The notes under the pieces: model-generated
The model's input: the letters and a program-made list of their open reading frames with translations, nothing else
The model's database searches: none
What the model was told of the DNA's origin: nothing
Assembly: GCF_900113335.1 (NCBI RefSeq)
Contig: NZ_FOOX01000016.1
Span: 62,001 to 126,000 of the forward strand
DNA from: Desulfotruncus arcticus DSM 17038
GTDB taxonomy: Bacteria; Bacillota; Desulfotomaculia; Desulfotomaculales; Desulfallaceae
DNA length: 64,000 nucleotides
Direction of reading: 5' to 3'
Shown: positions 16,531-25,259 of the stretch, piece by piece
Position numbering within the stretch: position 1 is the first letter of the stretch
Layout of the letters: each line of letters opens with the position of its first letter
Made by a program: the position numbers and the translations under genes

Positions 16531-17061
16531 GTGGATTTAATACGCATCGGTGACAAAGTTGTCAGCAGGTATAAGATTGATTTTTTAATAAGCGAAATAC
16601 TGCGGCTCAGGTCTTCCGGATTGTCACAAACCGATGTCGCCGGGCGGCTGGGAATCGACCGAACTTTTATTTCCCGCCTGGAAAACTTGGGTGAAGTCCG
16701 AAAGGGCAAGAGTGTGGCGGTAATTGGGTTTCCCATCGCCAACCGGGAAGAGGTTTGCTCCATGTTGAGCGCGGAGGGTGTGGACTTTATATTATTGATG
16801 AGTGAATCGGAGCGCTGGGATTATGTGCGGCAAAAAAGCGGTATCGAACTGTTTAACGCAATTATGGACATTATCGCTAAGGTGCATTCATGCGATCAGG
16901 TAGTGGTTATTGGATCGGATAAACGGATTAATTTATTGAGAGCCGTACTGGATAAAGAAGTTGTGGGATTTGAAATTGGAGAATCCCCGCTCAAGGAAGA
17001 TAAGCTGGTTAACCCTGCTGAATTGCTGGCGGTTATCAGGGCTGTCAAGGCCCGTAATTAA
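16531..17061 (+). CDS. HTH transcriptional regulator
   Basis: 176 residues. The first 60 form an XRE/Cro-like helix-turn-helix (GLSQTDVAGRLGIDRTFISR). The rest, with two Rossmann-like strand-helix units (KSVAVIGFPIANREEV and CDQVVVIGSDKRINLL), probably senses a ligand; I do not recognise the family. GTG start behind AGGGGGG. It lies 11 bp before the acyl-ACP reductase-like gene and the pair appears co-transcribed, so it probably controls that enzyme and itself through the palindrome at 16486-16506. Confidence 0.7.
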   Translation: MDLIRIGDKVVSRYKIDFLISEILRLRSSGLSQTDVAGRLGIDRTFISRLENLGEVRKGKSVAVIGFPIANREEVCSMLSAEGVDFILLMSESERWDYVRQKSGIELFNAIMDIIAKVHSCDQVVVIGSDKRINLLRAVLDKEVVGFEIGESPLKEDKLVNPAELLAVIRAVKARN

Positions 17062-17072
17062 GGAGGTCCCGT

Positions 17073-18161
17073 ATGAATACCTTTGCTTTTATGATTCACC
17101 CTATTGAGATTGGTGATATTGCCAGGAAGTTCGGCCCCCTGGGCAAATTGCCGCCCCGTCTGGTTGAAAGCCTTTTTAAATACGCGCCTCCCCTTAAGGT
17201 TTCTCAAATAACGGGAGTTCGTTCCAAACATGCGCAGACTGAGGGATGGTTTGTTGCTTGTCCCATAACGTCCCGCCTGATGATTGACCTGCCTGAGGAA
17301 TATGTCATTAAAAAAATAATCAAAACCGGCAAGCTCGCCCAAAAGCTGGGGGCCAAAATACTCGGCCTGGGGGCTTTTACTTCGGTTGTGGGGGATGCCG
17401 GAATTACGATAGACAAAAATCTTGATATTGCCGTTACTACCGGAAACAGTTATACCGTGGCGACGGCTGTGGAAGGAGCCAGAGAGGCGGCCGCACTAAT
17501 GGGTCATAATTTAAAAAGATGTCACGCCGTAGTGGTTGGCGCCACCGGGTCAATCGGCCGTGTTTGCGCCAGCCTGTTGGCCAGGGATGTTCATGCGCTG
17601 ACTCTGGTTGCCCGGGAGAAAACCCGTCTGGAGGAGCTGGCGCATAGAATAACCTATGAATCCGGCGTGGCGCCCAGGATCACCTCTGATATCAGGCACG
17701 CGCTGCATAATGCACAAATCGTAATTACTGTAACCAGCGCCGTTGATACCATTATTGGGGCGGAGGACCTGATGCCCGGCGCGGTTGTCTGCGACGTAAG
17801 CCGCCCGCGCAATGTTTCCCGGGAGGTGGCGGAAAAGCGCAATGACGTGCTGGTTATTGAGGGTGGTGTAGTAGAGGTGCCGGGCCAGGTTAACTTTAAC
17901 TTCAATTTTGGTTTCCCTCCGGGTATGTCGTACGCTTGTATGGCTGAAACGATGATGCTGTCCATGGAAGGGCGTTATGAGAGCTTCTCCCTGGGAAGAG
18001 ACATGTCTTTACAGCAGGTTGAAGAGATTTCCGCATTGGCCCGTAAACACGGCTTTAAACTGGCGGGTTTTCGCAGCTTCGAAAGGGCGGTAACCCGGGA
18101 GCAGATAGCCCGGATCAGAGAAAATGCCAGGCATGCCTTAAACACTCCCCGGGCCAAATAA
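17073..18161 (+). CDS. Homologue of long-chain acyl-[acyl-carrier-protein] reductase (COG5322 type)
   Basis: 362-residue NAD(P) enzyme whose whole length follows the cyanobacterial acyl-ACP reductase that makes fatty aldehyde for alkane synthesis. Shared landmarks are GAFTSVVGDAGI, VTTGNSYTVATAVE (near 121-134), the nucleotide site VVGATGSIGRVCASLLA (about 154-170), IEGGVVEVPG and the C-terminal YACMAETMMLSMEGRYESF. The last contains Cys289, at the position of the acyl-enzyme cysteine in the cyanobacterial protein (FACFAEAMLLEFEG). An aldehyde-deformylating oxygenase would need oxygen and none is present, so the product fate is open. It could also be a shikimate-dehydrogenase-like enzyme of other specificity. 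ATG after AAGGAGG; convergent with the ABC ATPase gene. Confidence 0.78.
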   Translation: MNTFAFMIHPIEIGDIARKFGPLGKLPPRLVESLFKYAPPLKVSQITGVRSKHAQTEGWFVACPITSRLMIDLPEEYVIKKIIKTGKLAQKLGAKILGLGAFTSVVGDAGITIDKNLDIAVTTGNSYTVATAVEGAREAAALMGHNLKRCHAVVVGATGSIGRVCASLLARDVHALTLVAREKTRLEELAHRITYESGVAPRITSDIRHALHNAQIVITVTSAVDTIIGAEDLMPGAVVCDVSRPRNVSREVAEKRNDVLVIEGGVVEVPGQVNFNFNFGFPPGMSYACMAETMMLSMEGRYESFSLGRDMSLQQVEEISALARKHGFKLAGFRSFERAVTREQIARIRENARHALNTPRAK

Positions 18162-18169
18162 TAATACCT

Positions 18170-18955
18170 TTAACCGGCAAGCAAAGGGATACAGGCTTTT
18201 ATTGGTTCACCTTGGTTATTAAACGTGTTGGTTATTTTAACATTGATACCGTAGGCTGCTTTTAAGTTTTTCTCTGTAATCACTTCATCCGCACTGCCTA
18301 TGATAAAAACATTTTTTCTTTGCAGCAGGGCAACCTTGGTTGAACAAAGAAAAGCATGATCCGGAAAATGTGACGTCATGATTACTCCCAATCCCCTTTG
18401 AGACAGGCGATTGATCTGTTCCAGCACTCTGATCTGGTTGCCGAAATCCAAATTGGAAGTCGGCTCGTCCATGACCAGGATCTCCGGTTGTTGGGCCAAC
18501 GCCCGGGCAATCAGCACCATCTGCCGCTCACCGCCGCTGATTTCGGTATAAATTCGGTCTTTGAGGAAAGAAACATTGAGGATTTCCAGAGCTTCCTCGG
18601 CAATGGCCAGATCAGCCCGGGAAGGCGATCCGATCAGACCCAGGTGGGCGGTCCTGCCCATAACCACCACATCGATAACTTTGAAGGGAAAAGGCGGGGT
18701 ATGGGCCTGAGGCACATACCCCATGGCTTTGGCCAGGCGTTTGCGCGACCAGGTTTGCACATTCTCCCCGTCCAGTGATATTTCGCCCCCGCGCAGTTTT
18801 AAAAAACCCAGGATGGTTTTAAACAAGGTAGTTTTCCCCACCCCGTTGGGTCCCAGAAGACACAATATTTCTCCGGATTCCAGTTTGATGGATATATCTT
18901 CAACAACATTTTGTTTGCCATAGCCGCATGAAGCGTGTTTGATCTCCAGTTTCAA
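18170..18955 (-). CDS. ABC transporter ATP-binding protein, FecE/BtuD type
   Basis: 261-residue ATPase with Walker A GPNGVGKTT, Q-loop YVPQAHTPPFPF, signature SGGERQMVLIARAL, Walker B ILVMDEPTSNLD and switch His in MTSHFPDH. This is the subfamily that powers uptake of iron siderophores, cobalamin, heme and, in MolBCA, molybdate. I choose the TTG start at 18955, 6 nt after GGGAGGTG; a GTG at 18964 is inside that ribosome site. It is the last gene of the 26.0 to 18.2 kb operon and is the only ATPase there, so it most likely serves the FecCD permease at 24.2-25.3 kb. Confidence 0.9.
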   Translation of the reverse strand: MKLEIKHASCGYGKQNVVEDISIKLESGEILCLLGPNGVGKTTLFKTILGFLKLRGGEISLDGENVQTWSRKRLAKAMGYVPQAHTPPFPFKVIDVVVMGRTAHLGLIGSPSRADLAIAEEALEILNVSFLKDRIYTEISGGERQMVLIARALAQQPEILVMDEPTSNLDFGNQIRVLEQINRLSQRGLGVIMTSHFPDHAFLCSTKVALLQRKNVFIIGSADEVITEKNLKAAYGINVKITNTFNNQGEPIKACIPLLAG

Positions 18956-19020
18956 GGGCCGCACCTCCCAGGTTAACAGCTTACTCTATAAAGTCCGGGG
19001 CTTTACGGGGGCTCCCGCAG

Positions 19021-20805
19021 TCAGTTGTTCCGCCATTTCCACTTGTTGCTGGGCTTGCTGAAAGAGCGGTTGACCTCCGCCGGAGAAAAATCTACGCCAT
19101 AAAATTGCTTATAAAACCTTTTTGCTTCTGTCCATACATCAAAATGATATATCCCGGGATGCAGCATATTGGCTATATGCATCAGACCCAGTATCCACCG
19201 GGGGCTGCCAAAATCCCAGCCGGGGGCGGGGTGGGTATATATGCGTTTGTTTTTAACTGCCGCTACATTTATTCCGGTTTTACAGCATTCCGCATAAAAA
19301 TCCTCAACGTAAGAGGATAGGAAAGCCGAAATAAATATAACTTCCGGGTTGAGGTCGTTTAATTGTTCAACAGAAATTTTCATTCCGGGTCTGCCGGAAT
19401 ATTCTATTTCCTTATTTATACTAAATCCCCCGGCTGCTTCAACCAACTGATTTTCGAAGCGTTTTCCCATCAGACAAAAAGGTGGTTTCCCCATGGCATA
19501 ATAAACACGGGGTCTCTTCTGAACATGGGGCAAGGACGTGTTAATCAAGGAAATTTTTTCTTGCATATAAGCAACCAACTCCGCGGCCTGATCTTCCATC
19601 TGGATCAACCGGCCAAAATAGTTGATTATCTCAAAATAAGAATCAATGTTTTGAATCCCCCGGTGCAATTGGGGCAGTCCATTATGACTGAGCATATCTT
19701 CCCAAACCTGCACCACCTTTTTAATATCAGTGACGCCTATGGTGATTAAGATTGCTTCCACCATTTCCAGCGCTCTGGTAAAGGGGTAGCCTCCCTGAAA
19801 ATCCTCTTCCTGGTACTTTATTTCTGCCGGAAGTGCTTTTATCGGAATTGTCCAGCCGCATTGCGGGCAAACATTTTTTCGGGTTGAACCGGACTCGGAA
19901 AACAATAATTTTGCTCCCATCGGGCCGTAAAAGTCTCTTTTAAAGATAACTTCTCCGCAGTTGGGACAGAATGTATGGAGATAGTCGGTTCCGGGTGAAT
20001 TAAAAAGATATACATAGTTGAGATATTTTCTTAAACGATGATAAAGACTTTCAGCCTCCCGGATAGAGGGCTCCAGAGCCGGGTCGGCTCCTTCCAAAGG
20101 GATGTAACGCATTAGCTGCAAAGGTATTTCCGGCGATATGTTTGCTATTCTCCCGGCCAGTTCCAATACTTCTTCCATATTATTGTTTTGCAAAATACAT
20201 GATACTTCTACATGGACGCCATTTTCATGGAGCTGTTTAATATTTCTCAGAACCGGTTCTACCGTACTGCCGCCGCAGTTTTGGTAAGCCCGGGGAGACA
20301 ATCCTTTTACGCCTACATTAATGAAATCTAGAAAACGGCTGATCTCAGCCAGCGAGGTTTCGGTAAAATATGCATTTGAGGAACAGCCAACCAATAAGCC
20401 GCTCTTTTTGGCCGTAGCGGCTACTTTAAGAAAGGTGGGAAATGATGCCAGGGGATCATTTAGTAAAAATGCGATGCCGATGCAGTCATTTTTTACCGCT
20501 TCATCCAGCACCTGCTGGGGAGATAATTCTCGCAAGGCTTTACTGGTATGGACCATTTCCCTGGCAATAACCGTGGAAAAGCAGCCTTGACAATTTAAAT
20601 TGCAGCCTGTAGTACTGATTTGCAGGAATTTACCTCTCGGGTGAAAGTGCAAAACTGGCATTGTTTCAATGGAAATGGGACATATAGTCAAGTATTTATC
20701 GGGGAAAAGTTCAATTATTTTTTCCCCGTTGTTTTTATAACGTCCACAGGCTCCGGTATTTCCTTCCGGAATAGTGCAGCCTCTCTCACAGATAGTACAT
20801 TTCAT
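19021..20805 (-). CDS. Radical SAM enzyme fused to a periplasmic-binding-protein domain
   Basis: 594-residue two-part protein. Residues 1 to about 290 are a PflA/AmmeMemoRadiSam-like radical SAM domain: a Cys-rich N-terminus (CTICERGCTIPEGNTGACG) and then the cluster motif CNLNCQGC with Cys68, Cys72 and Cys75. Two CxxC pairs follow (FCPNCG and VCPQCG), probably zinc. From about 340 to the end it is a class III binding-protein fold like the lipoprotein at 23.0-24.1 kb (shared RxRVYYA, NPEVI, a run of aromatic residues near the end). There is no signal peptide, so the binding domain must work in the cytoplasm. Start: ATG overlapping the methyltransferase stop as ATGA, with AAGGAG 9 nt upstream. 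I know no described protein with this layout. Confidence 0.8.
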   Translation of the reverse strand: MKCTICERGCTIPEGNTGACGRYKNNGEKIIELFPDKYLTICPISIETMPVLHFHPRGKFLQISTTGCNLNCQGCFSTVIAREMVHTSKALRELSPQQVLDEAVKNDCIGIAFLLNDPLASFPTFLKVAATAKKSGLLVGCSSNAYFTETSLAEISRFLDFINVGVKGLSPRAYQNCGGSTVEPVLRNIKQLHENGVHVEVSCILQNNNMEEVLELAGRIANISPEIPLQLMRYIPLEGADPALEPSIREAESLYHRLRKYLNYVYLFNSPGTDYLHTFCPNCGEVIFKRDFYGPMGAKLLFSESGSTRKNVCPQCGWTIPIKALPAEIKYQEEDFQGGYPFTRALEMVEAILITIGVTDIKKVVQVWEDMLSHNGLPQLHRGIQNIDSYFEIINYFGRLIQMEDQAAELVAYMQEKISLINTSLPHVQKRPRVYYAMGKPPFCLMGKRFENQLVEAAGGFSINKEIEYSGRPGMKISVEQLNDLNPEVIFISAFLSSYVEDFYAECCKTGINVAAVKNKRIYTHPAPGWDFGSPRWILGLMHIANMLHPGIYHFDVWTEAKRFYKQFYGVDFSPAEVNRSFSKPSNKWKWRNN

Positions 20806-21434
20806 TTTTCCTGTCTCCTTATTTGTATCCATAACCCTGCTTCATCCCGATTTATTTCAAAAAAAGGTATTTTCGTCTGTTGCAGTATTTTTATGAAAGT
20901 TTCCGGGGCATTCTCCCCAATGTTTTTATTCAGCATGGCACGCCAATTTTTATTCTCTTTTTCCATTCTGGCAGTAATTTTCTTTTTTAGCTCCGCCGTA
21001 CCAAAACCGCCGCCAATGTATGTAACCCCACCCGGGGCAAGTACCCGGTAGATTTCTTCAAAGGCTTTTTGCCGGTCTTCCCAGAAGAATATTGAGCCCC
21101 TGCTGATAATCAGATCGATGGATTGATCAGGTAGTGGGATTTCTTGAACATCGGCAAGTATGGTTTGCATTCTTGTTGTCAGCCTGGCGGCAGAAATATT
21201 CCCGGCGGCAATCTCCAGCATTTCCGGTGACTTATCCAATAAATGAATATAAAGATCCGTAATCCTGGCCAGGGCAATGCCCAAATAACCGCCGCCGCAG
21301 CCGAGCTCCAAACACTTTCCTCCGGTTATGCCGGTTTTGAGTTGGATTTGCTCCGCAATAACAGGATAAATCGGGGCAAATACTTCCCGGGCGATTTTAT
21401 CAAACTCGGGAACATTCGTTTTTATCTCACCCAT
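20802..21434 (-). CDS. Class I SAM-dependent methyltransferase
   Basis: 210-residue Rossmann methyltransferase of the UbiE/Methyltransf_11 type: motif I LELGCGGGYLGIALA, acidic LLDKSPEML, motif II ILADVQEIPLPDQSIDLIIS and post-II VLAPGGVTYIGGGFG. The ATG at 21434 is preceded by AAAGGTG at 9 nt. It overlaps the radical SAM fusion gene by ATGA, so the two proteins are made together and probably act on the same small molecule. The substrate is unknown. Confidence 0.85.
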   Translation of the reverse strand: MGEIKTNVPEFDKIAREVFAPIYPVIAEQIQLKTGITGGKCLELGCGGGYLGIALARITDLYIHLLDKSPEMLEIAAGNISAARLTTRMQTILADVQEIPLPDQSIDLIISRGSIFFWEDRQKAFEEIYRVLAPGGVTYIGGGFGTAELKKKITARMEKENKNWRAMLNKNIGENAPETFIKILQQTKIPFFEINRDEAGLWIQIRRQEK

Positions 21435-21509
21435 GCTTCTTAACACCTTTCCTTCCGGATTTCTTCCGTAACAACATTAAAAATTTCATTGCCCGGCCAA
21501 GATAATTTG

Positions 21510-22280
21510 TTACTGCTTAACTTTTACCGACATCTTCCGTCCATATCTGATTATCTGCCGCATTCCGGCGCACTGGCTGATGCCTGTCAGGATAGCATTC
21601 CGGTTCGATGACAGCCATCTTGTTCCTGAGAGAACAGTAACCCCGGAACCGCTAAAGGCATCAGGGTACAAGGGTGTGCTGGCGCCTACCATAACCACAT
21701 CCCGGGTATTGGTACAAAACTTTAAAAGTTTTTCCAGGGTTTTGTTTATAAGAGAGGTGCTGCTGACAAAAACCACCTGACACTCCGGCAAAAGTTGCGG
21801 TTGGGCCGTTTCCGGGTAATAAAGACCGGAAGCCTGCTCACCCCTTTCAAAGATTAGTAGGCGCCGGACTTTGCCCTCCAAATTGGCGATAACGGGACCG
21901 ATATGCCCAATTACCCCGACAGTGTCGGAGGGTTGAATTTCTACGGCAAATACTGCATCAGTACTGTGAGGATTATTTTCCTGTTCCAATCTTTCGAATT
22001 CAGCAGCGGAGTTTAATACAGCCAACCCCATGGCAACATCTATGACATTTTTGCCCTCCAAAGCCCATCCGGCAACCTCCCCGGCGGGCATTCCCGCAAG
22101 GCTTCCGCCATGAGGAAGGGCTGTACAGGAATGACCTATTTCATTTTTTAAAACATAGGTAACACCTATAGAGCCGTCATCCAATTCAACAGCCATCAAA
22201 TTCAATCCCACCCGGACCTCGCTTATTTTTTTTCCCGCTAGCCTTGGCCGGGCTGAATCATAGACGCGTTCCAAAATCAT
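21510..22280 (-). CDS. DUF364/DUF4213 protein (putative heavy-metal chelation), copy B
   Basis: 256 residues: an N-terminal DUF4213 enolase-N-like part (KISEVRVGLNLMAVELDDGSI) and a C-terminal Rossmann-like DUF364 part (VVFVSSTSLINKTLEKLLKF, then VVMVGASTPLYPDAF). A DUF364 protein from Desulfitobacterium has a known structure, and the family is described as putative heavy-metal chelation. ATG at 22280 follows AAGGAGG at 8 nt. It sits between the broken paralogue and the methyltransferase in the same operon. The catalytic role is not established. Confidence 0.82.
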   Translation of the reverse strand: MILERVYDSARPRLAGKKISEVRVGLNLMAVELDDGSIGVTYVLKNEIGHSCTALPHGGSLAGMPAGEVAGWALEGKNVIDVAMGLAVLNSAAEFERLEQENNPHSTDAVFAVEIQPSDTVGVIGHIGPVIANLEGKVRRLLIFERGEQASGLYYPETAQPQLLPECQVVFVSSTSLINKTLEKLLKFCTNTRDVVMVGASTPLYPDAFSGSGVTVLSGTRWLSSNRNAILTGISQCAGMRQIIRYGRKMSVKVKQ

Positions 22281-22298
22281 GCCGAACACCTCCTTACT

Positions 22299-22990
22299 CT
22301 ATATCCATTCCAAGGGCCAGCGTAATTCCGCTTCCACGGTTACACCTGCTTTATATCCGTCAACCTCTCCGGGAATGCGGAGATAGGCGTTGGCTTGCAG
22401 CATCCTGGCCAAGGGAGAAAAACGGTTTCCGGCCGGTTTGGCCGCATAGGCTCCGTTAAACTTTTGTATTTGCAACCGGGCATAAAAGTCAAAGGGCATA
22501 GGGGCAGGGATATCTTCCAGCAGTTTTACTTGTAACCCCCTGGGTGTTATGGTGGGTTGAGATAGATATTTATTGATCAGGGGCGCTACATACCAATCAA
22601 TGGCATATTCAGCGCCTATGGTTGGTCCTACCGTGCCAACAATGGGTTTTGTCCCGGCAACAAGTCATGGTGGTATGCGCACCCGGTTTTGCCGCCTTTA
22701 ATAAGCCCTCCAAAGTGTCATTGATTAAAGTTGTGCCGGTTATGACCAGCACATCGGCCTGGGGAACAATTTCAGCGGCTTTGTCCCCATGTGCATAAAA
22801 AGGCATTTCATCCGGTTTTAAAGTAGAGGGGTCCATTTCCAGGAGCGTGAAATGTCGGCCGCGTTTTTTTCAGCTTCTTTAAAAAGGGAGCCAGGGCACC
22901 TACCACAACAACATGGGCTTCATCCGGAATTGCCACTACATCCAGGGCATATAATCGGAGCAAGACAGTATTTTACCAACCTCTTCATAC
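22299..22990 (-). pseudogene. Broken chimera: DUF364 fragment joined to a MoeA C-terminal fragment
   Basis: From 22980 down to about 22665 the minus strand encodes DUF364 sequence (AHVVVVGALAPFLKKLKK, then in another frame MPFYAHGDKAAEIVPQADVL and VITGTTLINDTLEGLLKAA), with a frameshift near 22858. Below about 22665 it changes to a MoeA C-terminus: GTKPIVGTVGPTIGAEYAIDW, then RGLQVKLLEDIPAPMPF and ANAYLRIPGEVDGYKAG. MoeA inserts molybdenum into molybdopterin. Stops and frame changes break the combination, so no single protein is made. It looks like a deletion that joined two genes once near each other. Confidence 0.7.
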
Positions 22991-23014
22991 ACTTACCTCC
23001 TCGTCTTAATTCAG

Positions 23015-24124
23015 TTAGTTGGCCGCCGGCTTTTGACTCAGCAGTGTTTTTGCCTGTTCATCGGTAAGATTGTAGTGATAGAATTTCTGATAAAAGTCTT
23101 TTACCTCCGCCACCATGTCGTAGTTAAACACCTGGGGATAGAGCAAATTGCCGAGCCATTTGAACCCGATAATCCGGTTAATTGAGGGCGGCCTGTCAAA
23201 CCAGTTATAAGGGGCATTGGGAATTCGATAAACTTGATGTTGTTGAACAGCCTTAATTTCCTGCCAGGCCGGGTCACTTAGAATCCCCTGATAGAATCCT
23301 CCCTGATTCTCCTGCCAGGCCAGGATTACCTCGGGATTCCAGGACAGTACCTGCTCCATGGAAACCGGTGTCCTGCCCGCGTTCATTCCCCCGGTTCCCT
23401 GTTCGGTAACGTCAGCCACGTTAAGTCCACCGACCACCTGCAGTGTTTCAATATGCCTTGAACCGTCCGGTTCTGTTTCCAAGCCTTTGGGGCCTTCCGC
23501 GTAATATACCCTGACCCGCTGCTCCGGGGGAATTTGGGCGGCTCTGGCTGTAACATCGGCAATTGTATTACGGCAGTACTCAGCCAACTCTTGGGCGCGG
23601 GCTTTTTCGCCAAGCAGGTCTCCCAGAAATTCAAGGGCCTTGTCCATATCCGTCACAGGGGCGTCAACCAAAACAACCGGTATTTCCAATTGCTTTTGAA
23701 TTTTATCGGCGTTAGAAATATTCGTTTCCGAAATGTCGCCCATGTCGATAATGACGTCGGGATGTATTTTTAATAACTCCTCTATGTTACCGGTGTTTTT
23801 GGCATACCAGCCTCCGAGATTGGGTAAAGATTGGCACTCGGGCAAAATAAACTTTTTCTCGTCAGGCCGCAATTCAGAATTCCAACCCACCATTTTATCC
23901 GGGCACAGCGCATAAAGCGCAATGGCGCCCACCGGGCTGGTTGAGAAGGCCGTCTCAATCGTGGCGGGAACAGTTACGGTTCGCCCCGCCATATCTTGAA
24001 TCGTACGTGTTGCGGCGTCCTGGCCGGCCGGTGTTGAAGCAGTCCGGCCGCATCCGGCGAGATTTAACATAAGCCAAACGATGACGGTCAGACCGAGCAA
24101 ACAGCTGATTTTTCTTTTTCCCAT
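23015..24124 (-). CDS. Substrate-binding lipoprotein, FecB/BtuF/MolA type
   Basis: 369 residues. A signal peptide ends in the lipobox LAGC at about 22-25, so the protein is anchored outside the membrane. The mature part is a class III binding protein: TVTVPATIETAFSTSPVG, VDAPVTDMDKALEFLGDLLG, RVRVYYAEGPKGLETEPDG and WNPEVILAWQE. This family carries metal chelates, cobalamin or (MolA) molybdate and tungstate. It lies 58 bp after the FecCD permease in the operon. Its sister domain is in the radical SAM fusion at 19.0-20.8 kb. Confidence 0.9.
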   Translation of the reverse strand: MGKRKISCLLGLTVIVWLMLNLAGCGRTASTPAGQDAATRTIQDMAGRTVTVPATIETAFSTSPVGAIALYALCPDKMVGWNSELRPDEKKFILPECQSLPNLGGWYAKNTGNIEELLKIHPDVIIDMGDISETNISNADKIQKQLEIPVVLVDAPVTDMDKALEFLGDLLGEKARAQELAEYCRNTIADVTARAAQIPPEQRVRVYYAEGPKGLETEPDGSRHIETLQVVGGLNVADVTEQGTGGMNAGRTPVSMEQVLSWNPEVILAWQENQGGFYQGILSDPAWQEIKAVQQHQVYRIPNAPYNWFDRPPSINRIIGFKWLGNLLYPQVFNYDMVAEVKDFYQKFYHYNLTDEQAKTLLSQKPAAN

Positions 24125-24182
24125 GCAGTTACTCTCCCCTTATCTTGATATTTGCAGAAACGTTTTAACTGAATTTTTCCGA

Positions 24183-25259
24183 TCACTCCCCTCCTTTCCG
24201 GCCGGATACCAGCAGGTAGAAAAAAAACGGCGCTCCGATGAGTGCGGTAAGAATTCCCAGGGGAATTTCCACGGAAGCCACGCAGCGGGCCAAATCATCA
24301 ACCAGCAGCAGATAGGCGCCGCCAAGAATAATTGATGTCGGCAGCAGTATTTTATAATTGGGGCCGACAATCATGCGCGCCCAGTGCGGCACGATCAGCC
24401 CCACCCAGCCGACGAGACCGCTGATTGATACGGCGGCCGCGGTCATAAGCGTAGAACACAAGATGACAACAAGCCTTAATTTTCTTGTCTCCAGTCCCAT
24501 GGCCATTGCTTCTTCTTCGCCCAGGGATAAGACATTCAGCCGCCACCGCAGAATGTACAGGGGTATTCCTCCCAGCAAAATGGGAATAATTCCTGTCAAC
24601 ACATCTTGCGGTGTTATGGCGGCCAGGCTGCCCATCAGCCAAAAAGTAATAGCCGGAAGCTTATCATAGGGGTCGGCCACAAACTTGATCAACGACGTGG
24701 CTGAACTAAACATCGTGCCCACCAATACCCCGGTTAAAACCAATACCAGCGTGGGGTCCAGCCGGACCTTTCTGCTGATAAAATAAGTGAGCATCACGGC
24801 AATGAGGCCAAAGATAAATGATGATAACTGAATGCCGAAAACATTAAACGAGAAATAAATACCCATGGCGGCTCCAAATCCCGCACCGGCAGAGGCCCCG
24901 AGAATATCCGGAGATACCAGCGGATTCTTGAACATGCCCTGGTAAGCCGCTCCGGAAGCGGCCAGGGCGGCCCCGACCAGCATGGCTGCAAAAATTCTTG
25001 GCAGCCGCACATTGAATACCACGATATCCATGGTCGCCGGCCAGGTATGAGGGATGGGAAATATTTTGGCGGCCAAAATCAAAAATAAATTGTCCGGTGA
25101 CACCGGGTACCTGCCGAGGGGGAAGGAAAGAATAAAAATTAAAAGGGCTATACCCACGAGAATTGCTTCCTTATGCCAGTGCTTCAATGTTTTGGTTTTA
25201 AGTCTTTTCGCCAGCCCCAATTTTTTACCGGCCTTTCCGACCGTCATTCCGTCAGACAT
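24183..25259 (-). CDS. ABC transporter permease, FecCD type
   Basis: 358-residue polytopic permease with about ten hydrophobic segments. Family landmarks are VFNVRLPRIFAAMLVGAALA, YQGMFKNPLVSPDILGASAG, GLETRKLRLVV, the coupling segment GLVGWVGLIVPHWARMIVGP and the C-terminal ALIGAPFFFYLL. It forms the channel for the binding protein at 23.0-24.1 kb. Its ATG overlaps the end of the DUF364 gene upstream by 8 bp, which ties the DUF364 protein to the transport step. Confidence 0.93.
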   Translation of the reverse strand: MSDGMTVGKAGKKLGLAKRLKTKTLKHWHKEAILVGIALLIFILSFPLGRYPVSPDNLFLILAAKIFPIPHTWPATMDIVVFNVRLPRIFAAMLVGAALAASGAAYQGMFKNPLVSPDILGASAGAGFGAAMGIYFSFNVFGIQLSSFIFGLIAVMLTYFISRKVRLDPTLVLVLTGVLVGTMFSSATSLIKFVADPYDKLPAITFWLMGSLAAITPQDVLTGIIPILLGGIPLYILRWRLNVLSLGEEEAMAMGLETRKLRLVVILCSTLMTAAAVSISGLVGWVGLIVPHWARMIVGPNYKILLPTSIILGGAYLLLVDDLARCVASVEIPLGILTALIGAPFFFYLLVSGRKGGE

